From: an uncultured Bacteroidales bacterium
Lineage (GTDB): Bacteria > Bacteroidota > Bacteroidia > Bacteroidales > UBA932
Length of the DNA stretch: 64,000 bases
Direction: 5' to 3'
Assembly: GCA_946999645.1 (NCBI GenBank)
Contig: CAMQDS010000002.1
Location: 1 to 64,000 of the forward strand
The position numbers and the translations under genes are program-made. This document shows, piece by piece, positions 16,412-25,583 of this stretch; within the stretch, counting starts at the first letter, position 1, and each line of letters opens with the position of its first letter. The notes below the pieces were generated by a model. That model saw nothing but the letters and a program-made list of their open reading frames with translations, searched no databases and was not told where the DNA came from.

Positions 16412-17338
16412 TTATTGTATTGGATTACTAATTATAGCTAGGTTATTTCCCTGATTAGGCATCTTTGAATTATTTTTACCTTTTGTAGAATAATCTTTTC
16501 CGTCAATCGTGAAAATAAACTCAAATTCCATGTCTTTTGCTACTTCATAAGGAACTGCAACCATAATGAAGATAGGCATCATACCTAATAATGAACCACC
16601 ACGTCTATTTTTTACTACCTTTCCGTTCATTTTGAACTCAATGCTATTTACGCCTTCTCCTTTTATTTTCAAGGTTGAAAGGTCGATTACAGCCCCTCTT
16701 TTGTATGCTATTGGTTTATCTGCTTTGATTGTGAGTTTTGTAATCTGTTTGTCAATTAATTCATCAGGACCTGCTACTGGAGGAAGAGTGATCTGTGAAA
16801 AAAGAGGTTTCATATCTCCGAGCGCCACTGCTGCAGATGAGTATTTGCCTATAGTAGTTGAGGTATAATAGAAACCATATTTACGTAAAGGAGTAAATTC
16901 TTTTGCACTTGGCTCTTGAACAGAGATGTCTGGCAGAGCAACATTTTTATAATCCTTGGACTCTTTGCTTGCAGGGGTGTAAGCAAAAATTTGGTGCTTA
17001 CCTGCCTTAAAGCAGATTTCTTTTTTTAATGGTGTAAGAAGTATGTCCTTACTTATAGGTTTACTCTTGTCATACATTATGTAACCTCTTTTTTCTTGTC
17101 CTGTTGCTGTTTGAGATGGAACATACATTACGTTTTCCTGAGGAAGACCGTCTGAAAGTACATAAACACCTACTGTATCGCTTTTAATCCAACCTTGAAG
17201 CCCGTGTGAATACACCTTCATTGTAGAGTTGATTGCGATATTTCCAACTGAAGGAATATCACTTACAGCATTTTCTTTCTTGCAGCCTATGAGCATTATC
17301 ATAGTAATTGCTGCTAATAAATAAAAAATCTTTTTCAT
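16412..17338 (-). CDS. Fimbrillin/Mfa-like family lipoprotein
   Basis: A 308-residue lipoprotein with a signal ending in LIGC (Cys19). The order of features recalls Mfa-like/fimbrillin proteins: a TVGVYVL strand after the N-terminal region, a mid-region IFAYTPAS segment, and a second beta-rich domain from about residue 190. Such proteins are beta-rich surface lipoproteins, some of them pilus subunits and others ligand-binding parts of uptake systems. Here it sits at the end of a SusC/SusD-led operon, so a substrate-binding or surface role is more likely than a pilus. The family call is tentative. Confidence 0.5.
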   Translation of the reverse strand: MKKIFYLLAAITMIMLIGCKKENAVSDIPSVGNIAINSTMKVYSHGLQGWIKSDTVGVYVLSDGLPQENVMYVPSQTATGQEKRGYIMYDKSKPISKDILLTPLKKEICFKAGKHQIFAYTPASKESKDYKNVALPDISVQEPSAKEFTPLRKYGFYYTSTTIGKYSSAAVALGDMKPLFSQITLPPVAGPDELIDKQITKLTIKADKPIAYKRGAVIDLSTLKIKGEGVNSIEFKMNGKVVKNRRGGSLLGMMPIFIMVAVPYEVAKDMEFEFIFTIDGKDYSTKGKNNSKMPNQGNNLAIISNPIQ

Positions 17339-17369
17339 ATAATTAATAATTTATGTAATGATTTATAAA

Positions 17370-19016
17370 TCAATATTCTCCTTGCCAATTAGTACACCAT
17401 ACAATACCTTTAACATTTCCGAAATTTGTAAATGTTTTTATTACTGTTGTCCTATTAATGCCTTCAAATAGATTTTCTACAACTTTTTTACTTACATCTA
17501 TAATTACAATTTCTCCGTTTTCTTGTGCTACTGCCAATTTATAATTAGGTTCTGTACTATGTCCTCCGTATTCGGCAAATTCGCTTGTTATAGGACTTGC
17601 TCCAATAAAATTGATTTTACTTGTTCCTTTATACAGGAGGGTATGACGTCTTAATTGTATACTGTATACATATAAGTTTTTGTCACCGTCTGTGAAATAG
17701 AAATAAGGGTTCTTTGCAAAGTTAGAAGACATTTTTACTATACTTTCTGGCTTTATCTCTCCTGCACCGCTGAACTTATATTGGTCGGTATCTGTGATGA
17801 GATGAGATTTGCTTTCGATTTTCCTGACTGAAAATTCGTGTATCATATAGTCTCCAATACCATTAACATCTATTAATGAAACATATTTTGTCCATGTTTT
17901 TATTGCGTGAAATTTCCCTTCTATATCCACATTCTCGTATGCCCCAATTGCAAGGCATTTTGTATTAATGCCCATATTATCTACTTTTAATACTTCGGAA
18001 GGAATATTAAGTTTTTGGTCGTATGTTCTTAAATATACGATTTCCGGCATTGGTTTATAGTAGCTTCTTGGAGGAATAATACTTATGAATCTTCCGTTTA
18101 CGCTATCATAAATAAGGCAGTTCTTTTCGTTGAAGCAATGGAAACTTACATTGTTAAAGGTGGATACGCAACCTATTTTTCCACCGCCTTCGAGTTCAAA
18201 AGGGTTTGCAGAGTATTTCCCATAATAGGGGATTTTCTTATTCTCTACTCCTACTCCTCTAATAAATCCATTCCCTTTTGTATCAAAAATTATGTAGTAT
18301 ATATTTTTGAAAGCAAAAGCGGACATATTTAAATTTTCTGGTTCTTTGCCATTCTCGAACTCATCAGAGAGTGACATATCTTTTTGTAAAGAATTTCCAT
18401 CCAAAGTAATAGAACCGCTACTCTGGTTTATTAATATTTTTGGAAGACCTGTAACGTATTCTCCAGGAATACTTCCTAATACATAGTAGTAGAATATATT
18501 TTTAGGTCCAGTTCCAAGCCCTCCTTCGATCGTTTTTTCTATATGATGATAACTTCTCATTGCAGGGGTAATAAAGGAAAGGGAAGATTTCCCATCGCCC
18601 ATATCAGAGAGAACCATCCATCCCCATTCAAAACTATTATTTATCCTAATTGAAAGAGGTTGTTTGCTAATGAAAATTTCTCCTGTATTTTTGTTTTTTA
18701 CCCTTAAAATAAGTTCATAGGTACCTGCTTGATCTATTTCATATTTTAGATGATAGCCTGTGTATATTAGTTTTTTATTCAAGAACCATTCTATATTGTA
18801 GTTTTCTTCAATATTGTTCTGTTTTTCAGAAAATTTTATAGGAGCATCTATTTCAAATGGCTCGTAGGCAAGGAATGAATAATTTACAGTAGATATGTTT
18901 TCAAAATCTACCTTAGGAGAATGTATATATTTGTAATGTCCCTTGTCTTTGTAGCAGCCACTTAGGATAAGGGAAAAGATTGTTATTATAAAATATGGAA
19001 ACTGTCTGCAGTTCAT
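17370..19016 (-). CDS. PKD-like family surface lipoprotein
   Basis: A 548-residue lipoprotein with signal ending in LSGC (Cys21). Residues 30-130 look like an Ig/PKD-type beta sandwich (for example YSFLAYEPFEID and GTYELILRVKNK). The remaining 400 residues are repeated beta-strand blocks that could form a propeller (GWMVLSDMGDGKSSLSFI, FYFTDGDKNLYVYSI, KLAVAQENGEIVII). This matches the PKD-like lipoproteins that commonly follow SusCD-DUF4843 in Bacteroidota. A substrate-binding role on the cell surface is inferred from that context. It lies 12 bases after the DUF4843 gene and is clearly in the same operon. Confidence 0.7.
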   Translation of the reverse strand: MNCRQFPYFIITIFSLILSGCYKDKGHYKYIHSPKVDFENISTVNYSFLAYEPFEIDAPIKFSEKQNNIEENYNIEWFLNKKLIYTGYHLKYEIDQAGTYELILRVKNKNTGEIFISKQPLSIRINNSFEWGWMVLSDMGDGKSSLSFITPAMRSYHHIEKTIEGGLGTGPKNIFYYYVLGSIPGEYVTGLPKILINQSSGSITLDGNSLQKDMSLSDEFENGKEPENLNMSAFAFKNIYYIIFDTKGNGFIRGVGVENKKIPYYGKYSANPFELEGGGKIGCVSTFNNVSFHCFNEKNCLIYDSVNGRFISIIPPRSYYKPMPEIVYLRTYDQKLNIPSEVLKVDNMGINTKCLAIGAYENVDIEGKFHAIKTWTKYVSLIDVNGIGDYMIHEFSVRKIESKSHLITDTDQYKFSGAGEIKPESIVKMSSNFAKNPYFYFTDGDKNLYVYSIQLRRHTLLYKGTSKINFIGASPITSEFAEYGGHSTEPNYKLAVAQENGEIVIIDVSKKVVENLFEGINRTTVIKTFTNFGNVKGIVWCTNWQGEY

Positions 19017-19028
19017 AACTTTAATCTC

Positions 19029-19751
19029 CTATTTGATTGTTTCATAAAGTGGTGTGTTTCCGTCTTCTGCATAATATTTATAATTGCCTTTTTCCCATTC
19101 TTGTTTCCACCATTTTTTGAATGAGTCTATTTCTTTTTTGAATTGAATACCGCTGTATTTTCTTAGATCTTTCAATATTTTGCCTTTCATATATATTATG
19201 AATACTCTATATTTTATATCAGAGTATTTACCCAGATTTGACGCTATACTTTGTTTCCACCACGAAGGTTTTGATACTTTATCTATTATGTGTATTGTAG
19301 AATAACGATATTCCTCTGGCTCAATTATGCAGTCTCCGATACTCTCAAGCCTAATTCTTATTGTGTAGTCAGTGTTGAGAAGTTTCTCATTTCGTCTGAC
19401 TATTATTTTGAATTTATCTTCTGGTACTCCTTTATGAAATATATTATCGTTTGAAATTATATAGTCTTTTCCAGGGATTGCAGTAGTTTTTGCCGGGTCA
19501 GTTAAAACTTCAATCGTTGTATCCTCTTTAAGTAAATATCCCCAAAGTGAAATTTTGGAATACACTTCACATTCTATTTTTAGAGGAGCATCATAGGCAA
19601 AATTAAATTCTATTTTCTGCTCACTTCTGTCTTTCATATAAGTGAAATGGACATAATTTTCTCCATTATATGTTTTTATCGAATCTTCTTTGCAGCATGT
19701 AAACATAAATAAAGAAGCAATTATGGCAACTGATATGTTAAGATTTTTCAT
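19029..19751 (-). CDS. DUF4843 domain lipoprotein
   Basis: A 240-residue lipoprotein of a family found almost only beside SusC/SusD pairs. The open frame extends to 19799, but MKNLNISVAIIASLFMFTCC at 19751 gives a proper lipoprotein signal and leaves 13 bases after the SusD stop, so it is the chosen start. The body has YVHFTYMKDRSEQKIEFNF followed by beta-strand-rich sequence with ATAIPGKDYI, characteristic of DUF4843. It is probably an accessory surface component of the uptake complex. Its ligand is unknown. Confidence 0.8.
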   Translation of the reverse strand: MKNLNISVAIIASLFMFTCCKEDSIKTYNGENYVHFTYMKDRSEQKIEFNFAYDAPLKIECEVYSKISLWGYLLKEDTTIEVLTDPAKTTAIPGKDYIISNDNIFHKGVPEDKFKIIVRRNEKLLNTDYTIRIRLESIGDCIIEPEEYRYSTIHIIDKVSKPSWWKQSIASNLGKYSDIKYRVFIIYMKGKILKDLRKYSGIQFKKEIDSFKKWWKQEWEKGNYKYYAEDGNTPLYETIK

Positions 19752-19764
19752 AACAGAAATTATA

Positions 19765-21306
19765 TTAAATTGTTTCACTTGCAGGAATAGGTAGTACATA
19801 GGAGCCTGTCATATCTTTATCTTTACCCGTGGCGGAATCTTTTATCTTTTTTATATTCAAGCGTTTATATTCAAAAAATAGCCTACCTTCTCCTATACTC
19901 TCTTTTCTTATATCTTGTAAGATTTCGTTCATAAGTTCTTCTTTGGTCTTTACTGTTAATTTAAGACTCCTCCTTGCTCCTCTTGCTTCTCTCAATTCTG
20001 TGAGATATTTAATTCCCTCATCTATATTGCCATTGTATGCACTTATTTCTGCTAAAATTTGAGATATTTCACTAAGCCTTATTATAGGAATTGTGGAACA
20101 TTCTACTGCATTTACATCTTTGTCTTGTGACTCTTGATATTTTAAACTATAATACTTGGATTCTGTTTCATTAGTCCTTCCTATGAGATGTGTAAACCTA
20201 AGGTCTGAATATGTACCAGTGTTGTCTGAGGCAAATAACTCATCAATATTTGCCAGAGGCAAACGTACAGTATTGGTTGCAGAACGCCATACTTCTGTAC
20301 TATAATCTTGAGCAAGTTTGTCTTTGTGAAGTCCCATTAAAATGCCTGTCGATAATTTTGTAAATCTTGCATCTATATTTGCATTTATAAATTTTTCTTC
20401 GGTAAAGCCAATCCAATGTTTCTGCTTATAGTAGACATTATATAATTCACTTGCGCTGGCAACTGCTTGCGAATAGAATTTAGGCCCGGCATACATATAT
20501 ACTCTTGCCTTTAAACCTATTATAGACATTATATTCATTCTGAATCCCCTGAACCAGAAAAATAACCCCATATCATCTATATAGTTAGATGAAGAAAATC
20601 TATATTGTGTACTCCATTTGGCAGTTGCATTTGGCATCCCGGAGGAGTACATAGCCGTTGGATGAATCTTATTGTCAAATTTGGAAATCGTTTTTTCAGC
20701 TTCATTTAAATCTCCAATTACATTGTCTAAAAACTCATTGACACTCAACTTCTTATCAAGGTTTTTAAAATAATTCTTCTTATATGGTATATATTCTCCT
20801 TCTGGATTATCCGCAGGTGAGGGTGCAAAGAGCCTCAGCAAATCAAAATGTAACATCGCTCTCAATCCTAAAGCCTCTGCCTTTATTAGTTCTTTTTCTT
20901 CTTTACCAAATTTAAATTTTGAATTATCTGCCTCTTCTGTTTCATTTAAAAGTTTGTTAATATTTGCAATCACCTTATAGGAACTTTTCCATATATCTTC
21001 CACAATTGGTTCAGTACTTATGGTATTGTATTTTAATTCAGCAGCATCCTGATATAAAGGAGTATCAATGTCATCTGTCTGAATGTATTGCTGGGATATT
21101 GCACTTAAAAACCCCCAACTTAACTCTCTGCCATACAATTTGTCAGAGGCAATATTAAGATATATTCCATTTAATGAGTTTCTAAATCCATATCCTGTGG
21201 AAAAAAGTTCATCGTCTGCGATAGCGCTGTCAGGTGGAATGTTTAACCATTTTTCACACGATACCATAGATATCAAAAGAATAATTATAAATATTTTGTT
21301 TCTCAT
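19765..21306 (-). CDS. SusD/RagB-like nutrient-binding lipoprotein
   Basis: A 513-residue SusD-family lipoprotein (signal ending in MVSC, Cys17) that would form the lid over its SusC partner on the cell surface. Typical marks are KWLNIPPDSAIADDELFSTGYGFRNSLNGIY near the N-terminus, the ALGLRAMLHFDLLRLFAP tetratricopeptide-like helix, and a C-terminal RKESIGEGRLFFEYKRLN block near the end. It follows susC by 15 bases. The associated genes are a protease and lipoproteins, so RagB-like peptide binding is a reasonable alternative to glycan binding. Confidence 0.93.
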   Translation of the reverse strand: MRNKIFIIILLISMVSCEKWLNIPPDSAIADDELFSTGYGFRNSLNGIYLNIASDKLYGRELSWGFLSAISQQYIQTDDIDTPLYQDAAELKYNTISTEPIVEDIWKSSYKVIANINKLLNETEEADNSKFKFGKEEKELIKAEALGLRAMLHFDLLRLFAPSPADNPEGEYIPYKKNYFKNLDKKLSVNEFLDNVIGDLNEAEKTISKFDNKIHPTAMYSSGMPNATAKWSTQYRFSSSNYIDDMGLFFWFRGFRMNIMSIIGLKARVYMYAGPKFYSQAVASASELYNVYYKQKHWIGFTEEKFINANIDARFTKLSTGILMGLHKDKLAQDYSTEVWRSATNTVRLPLANIDELFASDNTGTYSDLRFTHLIGRTNETESKYYSLKYQESQDKDVNAVECSTIPIIRLSEISQILAEISAYNGNIDEGIKYLTELREARGARRSLKLTVKTKEELMNEILQDIRKESIGEGRLFFEYKRLNIKKIKDSATGKDKDMTGSYVLPIPASETI

Positions 21307-21321
21307 AATATGATTCAGACG

Positions 21322-24300
21322 TTAAAATATTACATTGACAGAAAAATTAAAGGTCTTGGAATACGGGTAGTCAAGCCCTCTTTCTCGCCTGATTGTTGAT
21401 AAATACATCAAGTCGTTCATTGATAGAGAGAACCTCATCCCTACTAAGTGCATTTTTTCTGTTAATTTTTTAGGAATTGAATAGTTTAACGTTAAGGAGT
21501 TGAATCGTAATGTGTTGTTTCTCTGAACAAAGCGAGAAGAAGCACCGGTGGTTTTGTTTCTGTCTTTAATATCTTTCATTACAGTAACATCCCCAGGTTT
21601 TTTCCATCTATCCCAAAGTACTCTTCTGTCTACATTTGAATTTTTTATATCAACATTTTCTACATAAGACACCAAGGTGTTGTTGTAGGCATCTCCTCCG
21701 AATGTGTACATAAATGATGTGAAAAGAGAAAATTGTTTGTACGCAAGTGTAAATCCAAATGCTCCTTGCCCCTTAGGTGCAGCATCTCCTATTACTGACC
21801 ATTCTTCAGCCGACCATTTGTCAGTCGCGGTACCGTCTTTTTTGAGGTATATTTCTTTTCCATTTGAAGGGCTTATACCTAAAGATCTCATCCCATAAAT
21901 AGATGTAAGTGAGGCGCCTTCATAATATTTCATATATGTCTTTGCAAAATTTGAATTTCCTGATAAACCAGGTTTGAACTTTGAAAATATCTCCTCAATC
22001 CTCTTATTATAATCTTTCATTGCCTGAGAAATTTCCAAAATAGTGTTCCTGTTGCTTGCAAAATTGCCGTGTAACTGAAGAAGCCAATTTTTATCTGAGT
22101 ATAATTTTACCCTTAAATCCAATTCTATACCTTTATTCATAACTTTCCCCATATTGTCTTTGTATGAGGTGAAACCAGATGAAGAAGGTAATGTGTAATC
22201 GGATATAAGGTCGATGGTCCTTTCTGAATACCCTGAAATTCGCATATAAATATCATCTCTTAATAGACCTAATTCAAATCCGCCATCCAAAGTGTACTTT
22301 CTTTCCCATTTAAGATTAGGATTGCCTTTTTGATATAAAAAAACGCCATAACCTGTAGGATACCAACTATCAGCTTGTAATTCATACATATCTTTTGCAG
22401 CATACAGAGAGAAGTTGGTTTTTCCTGTTAGTCCATAAGATCCCCTTATTTTAAGGGTAGAAATGATTTTATTGTCTTTGAGAAATTGATATTTGTGAAC
22501 ATTTATGCCTGCACCTACTGCATAGAATGTAGACCATTTTTTATTGGACCCAAATTCTGATGAGCCGTCTATCCTTCCTGTAATATCTGCAAGGTATATG
22601 TCTTTATATGAGTAATTTGCTGTCAGAAGAGAGCCTGCAAGTCTTACCTTGTTATCTGCATAAGAAGGCTTGCCATATACTTTAGCAGCATAATTTGGTG
22701 ATACCAAATTACCTCCTGGAAAGCCTTGGAATATTATGCTTGAGGCACTTAGACTTGTTTGTCTGATGTTGGTAGAAAGGCATAGATTAATATAGTGCTT
22801 TTTTAATTGTCTATTGTATATCAATGATATACCGCCATCAAGAATACTACGTTTCGACAGTCTTTCTGTTTTTTCTCCATTTATCGCTCCAGAATTTGAT
22901 GAGTAACTTGCAGATGCTGGGTCTTTATATCTCTGCATAGTATTTGTTCTCAAAAGAGAAGAAAAATATCCTTTTAATCTAAGTCCTTTTGTTATATACC
23001 AATTTAGACTTAGGTTATCTGCAAATTCATCATATGTCTCGTTATCGAAACTTTTGTAGAACTCCATCTCATATAAAGGGTTGACAAGTGTTCCCCTATA
23101 TCCTCCGAATGTTTCGAGTTTTCTTACATATCGACCTGATTCGTCATATAATTTCATATATGGGAGAAGGTGTGTGTAGTTAGCGAATGTATTGAAAGGG
23201 ACGCTTGCACTTTTATTATGTGTATAAGAGGCTTTATTGCGTATCTGAAGCCCTTTTATACGGTAATCTATGTAGAAGCCTCCTCGTGTTGTGTTTCTGA
23301 AAGACTGTTTCATCACCCCCTTATTTCCTCTATAACTAAGATCGATTCCCCAACGTACATCATTTTCTCCTCCATCAATGAACACAGAATGTTTTTGATC
23401 AATACTTGTCCTCAAACCTTGTGCTGGCCAATATGTATCTACTCCTGTAATGACATTGTTAAGTCGGCTGTAATAGTTGTTATTATATGGATCAATTTCG
23501 GGAAATTTACTATCGTATAAACCTGCAAGACGTTCTGCTTCAACTTTTTCCGCTGCATTCATCAGATTGTATGAACTCAGGTCCGGTATTTCTACTGTCA
23601 TCATACCAGAATAACTTGCACGTATTTTCCCAGCTTCAGGGGCCCGTCTTTCTATTACAATCACACCGTTGGCGGCTCGTGAACCATAAACGGCTGTGGC
23701 TGCTGCATCTTTAAGAATATTTATACTGTGAATACTATTTATATCAAGATCATATATTTTTTCAACATCTACTTCAAAACCATCTAAAATAAATATTGGC
23801 AGATTGGAATTTCCACTGAGTACTTCTCTTGATATGGCAGAAGCTGCATTTTTTTCAAGAACAGTTTCTCCTATTCCTGTAAGGCCTCTCATTACAAATT
23901 TGGGCATTTTGTTGGGGTCGGAACCTGAAGAAATATCTTCAATGATACGGAATGAGGGGTCAAATACCTGTATTGCTGATATTAGGTTATCTGGGTTTGC
24001 ATTTAAAAGAGCCTTTTTGCTTATCCTTATAGAATTTCCAGTAAAACTTTCTTTCCTAACCGAATTATAGCCAGTAACAATAACTTCGTTAATACTTTCC
24101 ATCGAGCGGCTCATTTCGATATTATTCATTTGACGGTACTTAATTGCCGCTGTTCGTGTTTCATACCCTAAGCATGAATAGGTGACCTTTCCACCATCTT
24201 TTGGAAGTTTGAGGACATAATAGCCCTCGTTGTCGCTTGTGGCACTATAGATATTGTTCCCTTCAAGATATATGATAACTCCAGCAATAGGTTCTTTTGT

Positions 24301-24450
24301 TTCCCTATCTATAATTCTGCCATATGTATAATTGCCTGTTTTTGGCAAAGCAACAGGTGTTGAATTCATACCATTTACTGTCTTGACGGTAAATAACAAT
24401 ACTGACAGTAAGACAATTGCAATTTGTCCTGAAATTTTTTTATAATCCAT
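21322..24450 (-). CDS. SusC/RagA-like TonB-dependent outer-membrane transporter
   Basis: A 1042-residue TonB-dependent receptor. After a signal peptide (about 1-27), residues 40-110 form a carboxypeptidase-regulatory-like domain (YGRIIDRETKEPIAGVIIYLEG). A TonB-box-like region follows (EVIVTGYNSVRKESFTG), then the plug with SIHSINILKDAAATAVYGSRAANGVIVI, and a 22-stranded barrel ending in VNVIF. It should import a bulky ligand across the outer membrane using TonB energy. It is the first gene of the minus-strand operon and has a promoter box at 24510-24517. Confidence 0.95.
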   Translation of the reverse strand: MDYKKISGQIAIVLLSVLLFTVKTVNGMNSTPVALPKTGNYTYGRIIDRETKEPIAGVIIYLEGNNIYSATSDNEGYYVLKLPKDGGKVTYSCLGYETRTAAIKYRQMNNIEMSRSMESINEVIVTGYNSVRKESFTGNSIRISKKALLNANPDNLISAIQVFDPSFRIIEDISSGSDPNKMPKFVMRGLTGIGETVLEKNAASAISREVLSGNSNLPIFILDGFEVDVEKIYDLDINSIHSINILKDAAATAVYGSRAANGVIVIERRAPEAGKIRASYSGMMTVEIPDLSSYNLMNAAEKVEAERLAGLYDSKFPEIDPYNNNYYSRLNNVITGVDTYWPAQGLRTSIDQKHSVFIDGGENDVRWGIDLSYRGNKGVMKQSFRNTTRGGFYIDYRIKGLQIRNKASYTHNKSASVPFNTFANYTHLLPYMKLYDESGRYVRKLETFGGYRGTLVNPLYEMEFYKSFDNETYDEFADNLSLNWYITKGLRLKGYFSSLLRTNTMQRYKDPASASYSSNSGAINGEKTERLSKRSILDGGISLIYNRQLKKHYINLCLSTNIRQTSLSASSIIFQGFPGGNLVSPNYAAKVYGKPSYADNKVRLAGSLLTANYSYKDIYLADITGRIDGSSEFGSNKKWSTFYAVGAGINVHKYQFLKDNKIISTLKIRGSYGLTGKTNFSLYAAKDMYELQADSWYPTGYGVFLYQKGNPNLKWERKYTLDGGFELGLLRDDIYMRISGYSERTIDLISDYTLPSSSGFTSYKDNMGKVMNKGIELDLRVKLYSDKNWLLQLHGNFASNRNTILEISQAMKDYNKRIEEIFSKFKPGLSGNSNFAKTYMKYYEGASLTSIYGMRSLGISPSNGKEIYLKKDGTATDKWSAEEWSVIGDAAPKGQGAFGFTLAYKQFSLFTSFMYTFGGDAYNNTLVSYVENVDIKNSNVDRRVLWDRWKKPGDVTVMKDIKDRNKTTGASSRFVQRNNTLRFNSLTLNYSIPKKLTEKMHLVGMRFSLSMNDLMYLSTIRRERGLDYPYSKTFNFSVNVIF

Positions 24451-24509
24451 TTTGATTTGCTGATATGCAGTGTACAGGTAAGAAATAGGCGTATCACTAA
24501 AAAAGTTGG

Positions 24510-24517
24510 CAAATTTA
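24510..24517 (-). promoter_or_regulatory. Predicted promoter -7 box for the susC-led operon
   Basis: TAAATTTG on the minus strand matches TAnnTTTG, about 60 bases upstream of the susC start. Confidence 0.5.
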
Positions 24518-24564
24518 TTAATAAAGGAAAATTAATACAATCCTTATTTGTTGGTAGTAAATAA

Positions 24565-24594
24565 AAATAAGCCGCTCATTTGGGCGACTTATTT
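24565..24594 (-). terminator. Intrinsic terminator of the glycerophosphodiesterase gene
   Basis: Eleven-base arms (24565-24575 and 24584-24594) pair with one mismatch. On the minus strand the stem is followed by TTTTTATT, a good terminator tail 20 bases after the stop codon at 24615. Confidence 0.8.
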
Positions 24595-24614
24595 TTACAA
24601 GTATTAAATATATT

Positions 24615-25418
24615 TTACTTCAATTTTTGTTCTCTTTCCCCGAGCAGTTCTCTTGTTAACAAAGGGTCGTTTGTTGTGATACAGTCTACTCCGAGTTTGA
24701 TACATTTTTTAATAAATCTTCTTTTATTTACAGTCCATACATTTACACTCATTCCTAACTCATGTGCCTGTTTTACCCATTTAGGGTGTATAAAAAGTAC
24801 CAGGTAATGGTAGTCTAATCCATTAATTCCTTTGTCTTTAAGTTCCTTCGGACTTAAATTTCCACTTAAATATTGGTTTGTAAATTCAGGAGCATTTTTT
24901 GCAATATATTCGCATGCATAAATAGAGAATGAGATAAACATTACTCTTTCAGGATTATAAAGCCCGTGGGCTTTCAATGCATCTATACTCATTTGTGTAA
25001 GTTGTTCATCTCTCTCTTTTGAGCCTTGCATCTTGATTTCAAGTACAAGTTTAGTTGTCTTGCTTTTTTCTGTCTGTATGAGATATTCATCCAATGTTGG
25101 TATAGTTTCTCCATTTGCTAATTTCTGTTCTCTTACTACAGAAAATGGATTGGAATGTATGTCTACACCGTTTATTGCTTGGTCGTGGTTTACTACAATA
25201 TGATCGTCCTTTGTAAGGTGTACGTCAATTTCACTTCCCCAAAAACCATTTCTTTGAGCTTCACGCAAAGAAGCTATTGAATTTTGTGCAAAACCGGCAT
25301 CTTCGCAGTTCCAAAAACCTCTATGTGCGGCTATCGCAATTTTATTCCCCTTTGCCTGAACATTGAATGTAGTTGCAATGGCAAGTGTTATTGCTATTAA
25401 TTTAATAATTCTTCTCAT
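24615..25418 (-). CDS. Exported glycerophosphodiester phosphodiesterase
   Basis: Hydrolyses glycerophosphodiesters to glycerol 3-phosphate and an alcohol. The 267-residue protein has a signal peptide (about 1-22, ending near VQA). The GDPD-family catalytic motifs are AAHRGFW (His and Arg near residue 32) and EIDVHLTKDDHIVVNHD, which holds the metal-binding Glu/Asp and the second His. LVLEIKM and the C-terminal VNVWTVNKRRFI block are also typical. It is a single gene with its own terminator, divergent from the hmu operon. Confidence 0.93.
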   Translation of the reverse strand: MRRIIKLIAITLAIATTFNVQAKGNKIAIAAHRGFWNCEDAGFAQNSIASLREAQRNGFWGSEIDVHLTKDDHIVVNHDQAINGVDIHSNPFSVVREQKLANGETIPTLDEYLIQTEKSKTTKLVLEIKMQGSKERDEQLTQMSIDALKAHGLYNPERVMFISFSIYACEYIAKNAPEFTNQYLSGNLSPKELKDKGINGLDYHYLVLFIHPKWVKQAHELGMSVNVWTVNKRRFIKKCIKLGVDCITTNDPLLTRELLGEREQKLK

Positions 25419-25464
25419 CTTTATAAAATTTTAATTATTGTATAGAAGTTAGATTAATTTTTTA

Positions 25465-25472
25465 CAAATATA
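25465..25472 (-). promoter_or_regulatory. Predicted promoter -7 box for the glycerophosphodiesterase gene
   Basis: TATATTTG on the minus strand matches TAnnTTTG, 46 bases upstream of the start codon. Confidence 0.5.
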
Positions 25473-25487
25473 ATATTTCTTTACCAG

Positions 25488-25502
25488 ATAATACCTTATT
25501 AT
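25488..25502. promoter_or_regulatory. AT-rich palindrome upstream of hmuY, candidate iron-responsive operator
   Basis: ATAATA-CCT-TATTAT is a perfect palindrome around a three-base spacer, lying between the divergent promoter boxes at 25465-25472 and 25554-25561. A second short palindrome ATGA-ATT-TCAT (25542-25552) abuts the hmuY -7 box. Haem operons are usually iron-repressed by Fur-family proteins, whose sites are AT-rich palindromes. The assignment is inference. Confidence 0.3.
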
Positions 25503-25553
25503 TAAATCGTATTATACCAATTTATAGTGATTCCAAATAAAATGAATTTCATA

Positions 25554-25561
25554 TACATTTG
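25554..25561 (+). promoter_or_regulatory. Predicted promoter -7 box for the hmu operon
   Basis: TACATTTG on the plus strand matches TAnnTTTG and lies 22 bases before the hmuY start codon at 25584. Confidence 0.6.
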
Positions 25562-25583
25562 CGAAAAATTTTTTGAAATACTT

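Noticed and set aside
19752..19799. Longer start for the DUF4843 lipoprotein
   Set aside because: It overlaps susD and would bury the lipoprotein signal; MKNLNIS at 19751 is the proper start.
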